Part shown: in pieces, positions 31,758 to 33,771 of the stretch
How positions within the stretch are numbered: position 1 is the stretch's first letter
Layout: every line of letters begins with the position of its first letter
NCBI GenBank assembly: GCA_030610255.1
Contig: JAUWSB010000003.1
Coordinates: 1-33,771 of the forward strand
Direction of reading: 5' to 3'
DNA: 33,771 nt
From: Bacteroidota bacterium
Lineage (GTDB): Bacteria > Bacteroidota > Bacteroidia > Bacteroidales > JADFUO01
Made by a program: the position numbers and the translations under genes
Notes under the pieces: model-generated
Database searches by the model: none
What the model was told of the DNA's origin: nothing
The model's input: only the letters and a program-made list of their open reading frames with translations

Positions 31758-33771
31758 ATGAAGACTTTTATATCAAAAATAATTAAAAAATTAAAGTATA
31801 TTAATTTATTGATTTTAATATCAGTATTATTGTTTCTGATGGCTTTTTCAAAATATAAAAACACATGGCCTCATCCGATACCGTGCCGTATTAAAAATAG
31901 TACGAATCCCGAATTATTTATTATGACTCTCGGTGATGTGAAAACCAAATTATCCCAGGGAATTTTTTATCCTGATAAGGATTTGGTTACCCTGAATGAT
32001 GGAACAAAAATCAAAGACTATTACAAAGAAACTTTAGAAATAAAATACTTCAAACCGATTGATAAATTAAATTTCCCATTACCTCCATCAGGCTGGTGTT
32101 CGTGGTATTACTATTATCAGGAAATTTCGGCAGACGAAATAAAGAAAAACGCCAAATGGCTTGCTGAAAACCTGAAAGAATATGGCGGCATTTATTGTCA
32201 GATTGATGACGGATGGCAGGGAACCGGGCATGGACTTGGCGAAAACCGCGACTGGACAACCATTGATAAACGGTTTCCCGAAGGCATGAAAGAACTTGCA
32301 ACATTCATCCGCGAATTAGGATTATTGCCCGGCATCTGGTTGGCGCCACATGGTCAAAGCAACAGGGGAGTTGTTGATAAATGGAACGCGTTTCTTTTAA
32401 AAGAAGACGGCACCACAGCTTCCGACACTTGGGAAGGAACATATCTGGTTGATCCTACTGCCTCTGATGCAGATAAATACATAAAAGATTTATTCAATAC
32501 CATGGCAGATAAATGGGGCTATGATTATTTTAAAATTGACGGGCAGCCAATTGTTATCAACGAGTATAAAAAGAAACAATCGTTTATGAAAAACTCTGAT
32601 GAAGATCCTGTTGAATTATATCGCCATACTTTAAACACCATTCGCGAAGCAATTGGAGAGGAACACTATTTGCTAGGCTGCTGGGGCATCCCGCTTGATG
32701 GTATCGGGATAATGAACGGTTCGCGAACAGGTGGAGATGTTTTCCTTGATTGGGATGAAGGATTCATAACTGCCGTTAATGCAACTATGTCTTATTATTA
32801 CCTGCATAACATAGCCTGGTATTGCGACCCTGATGTGATGTGTGTGCGTTCACCTTTAACCATGGATATGGCTCGTGCATGGGCAACATTGCAGGGTTTG
32901 ACAGGTCAGGGATTGATGGATAGCGACAGGTTAATGGATCTGTCCCCCGAACGTGTTGAGATAATGAAAAGGGTTTACCCTGCAGTTGACATACGGCCTC
33001 TTGATTTATTTCCATCAAAAAGGAATAAAAAAATCTGGGATTTGAAAATAAATCATCTCGGAAGAAATTATGATGTTGCCGGATGTTTTAATTATGAAGA
33101 AAACAAGACAGATGTCGTTCATCTTAACTGGGAAGAGCTGGGTTTGCCTGCAAATGCCAAAGTTCATGTTTTTGATTTCTGGAACGAAGAATATCTGGGA
33201 TGCTGGGAAAAAGGATATTTTGCTCATTTGGCACCTGCAAGTTGCCAGGTTTTAACTTTGATGGTTGCCGAAGAATATCCCCAATTAATTTCTACAAACC
33301 GGCACATAACTCAAGGTTGGGTTGATTTGATTGAGTGTAACTATGATGAAAAAAACAATACTTATTCTGGCGAAAGCCAGGTAATCGGGAACGATACCTA
33401 TGAATTACGATTTGTTTTCCCCCGCGAGGGAAAGACTTATCGAGTGAAATCTGCTGTAGCTGAAAACCTGAAGGCAGTTATTAATAACCATCAGGGCTGG
33501 GCGAGTATTAGGTTTACAAGTCCGGAATCAAAAAAAATATCATGGAAGGTAATTTTTGAACCAACTGAAATATATACTTATCCTGTTAATAAACCATATA
33601 AAATTAATATTGAGCCGCTTGGCTTCAACGCGGTGAAATTATCATGGTTTCCAAATTATTATTTAACTGCCGGGTACAACGTTTATTACAATAATGAGTT
33701 ACTTGGATTGACGCCTGAAAGCAATGTTATTTTGCGAAACCTGAATTTTTCGGAAAATGATTCCATTGAAA
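31758..33771 (+). CDS. Alpha-galactosidase-like glycoside hydrolase (clan GH-D), partial
   Basis: The frame is open for 671 codons from the ATG to the right edge, with no stop, so the C-terminus is missing. The N-terminus has a basic start and a hydrophobic helix (about 15-32), either a signal or a membrane anchor. A (beta/alpha)8 catalytic domain follows: PPSGWCSWYYYYQEIS, YCQIDDGWQG, GLLPGIWLAPHG. The predicted nucleophile is Asp261 in YDYFKIDGQP, and the acid/base candidate is Asp327 in GSRTGGDVFLDW, matching the KxD and (R)xxxD motifs of GH27/GH36 alpha-galactosidases. A beta-sandwich region comes next, and the last visible part (LGFNAVKLSWFPNYYLTAGY) looks like a fibronectin type III domain. 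It is divergent from the SNTE-repeat gene. The exact GH family is uncertain. Confidence 0.75.
   Translation, partial: MKTFISKIIKKLKYINLLILISVLLFLMAFSKYKNTWPHPIPCRIKNSTNPELFIMTLGDVKTKLSQGIFYPDKDLVTLNDGTKIKDYYKETLEIKYFKPIDKLNFPLPPSGWCSWYYYYQEISADEIKKNAKWLAENLKEYGGIYCQIDDGWQGTGHGLGENRDWTTIDKRFPEGMKELATFIRELGLLPGIWLAPHGQSNRGVVDKWNAFLLKEDGTTASDTWEGTYLVDPTASDADKYIKDLFNTMADKWGYDYFKIDGQPIVINEYKKKQSFMKNSDEDPVELYRHTLNTIREAIGEEHYLLGCWGIPLDGIGIMNGSRTGGDVFLDWDEGFITAVNATMSYYYLHNIAWYCDPDVMCVRSPLTMDMARAWATLQGLTGQGLMDSDRLMDLSPERVEIMKRVYPAVDIRPLDLFPSKRNKKIWDLKINHLGRNYDVAGCFNYEENKTDVVHLNWEELGLPANAKVHVFDFWNEEYLGCWEKGYFAHLAPASCQVLTLMVAEEYPQLISTNRHITQGWVDLIECNYDEKNNTYSGESQVIGNDTYELRFVFPREGKTYRVKSAVAENLKAVINNHQGWASIRFTSPESKKISWKVIFEPTEIYTYPVNKPYKINIEPLGFNAVKLSWFPNYYLTAGYNVYYNNELLGLTPESNVILRNLNFSENDSIE

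Overview
The window is AT-rich and reads as chromosome from an anaerobic or facultative Bacteroidota, probably Bacteroidales/Marinilabiliales. The evidence is TAnnTTTG promoter -7 elements, many lipoboxes and outer-membrane barrels, DUF4421, DUF6515 and LytTR families, no convincing Shine-Dalgarno sequences, and short dispersed intergenic repeats. The exact genus cannot be read from the sequence.

Layout. (1) 1-3861, minus strand: three consecutive DUF1254/DUF1214 lipoproteins, the last running off the left edge. (2) 4507-10756: an Omp85/BamA-like barrel, an NCS2 purine/uracil-type permease behind a secreted tandem-Cache protein, a PorT-like barrel and a DUF4421 protein. (3) 10860-15231, minus strand: a cytochrome bc-type module made of a fused b6/IV-like cytochrome b with an APWY Qo motif, a Tat-targeted Rieske protein, and an octaheme cytochrome c with HEAT-like and TPR repeats. 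(4) 15269-19718, minus strand: a lipoprotein HAD phosphatase, an arylsulfatase, a DUF6515 protein and a DUF2092 lipoprotein. These families seem to belong to the same guild as DUF1254. (5) 19798-20327: a MITE-like element with about 36-bp terminal inverted repeats and an 8-bp target duplication. (6) 20478-26603: a nitrosative-stress/hybrid-cluster locus. It holds hcp, a two-cluster ferredoxin-domain protein, a cytoplasmic DUF1858-DUF2249-DUF2249-substrate-binding fusion, a small ferredoxin and a divergent Crp/Fnr regulator. Two TGTAAC-N4-GTTACA operators sit at exactly the same distance from two predicted promoters. (7) 26640-31601, minus strand: a LytTR response regulator, a LytS-type pseudokinase overlapping an intact LytS-type kinase, and a secreted protein with eleven 34-35-residue SNTE repeats. 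(8) 31758-end, plus strand: a partial alpha-galactosidase-like glycoside hydrolase.

The best candidate for an undescribed system is region 6. A regulator with no Fe-S cysteines appears to activate two transcription units through identically placed sites. One unit encodes Hcp and its likely electron donor; the other encodes a ferredoxin and a soluble, signal-less protein that joins DUF2249 redox/NO-linked domains to a periplasmic-binding-protein fold. Second is the translationally coupled Rieske/octaheme-TPR cytochrome pair, which may replace cytochrome c1/f in a menaquinone-type bc complex. Third is the kinase/pseudokinase pair beside the SNTE-repeat protein.

All family assignments come from reading the sequence and from memory of the families; no searches were run.
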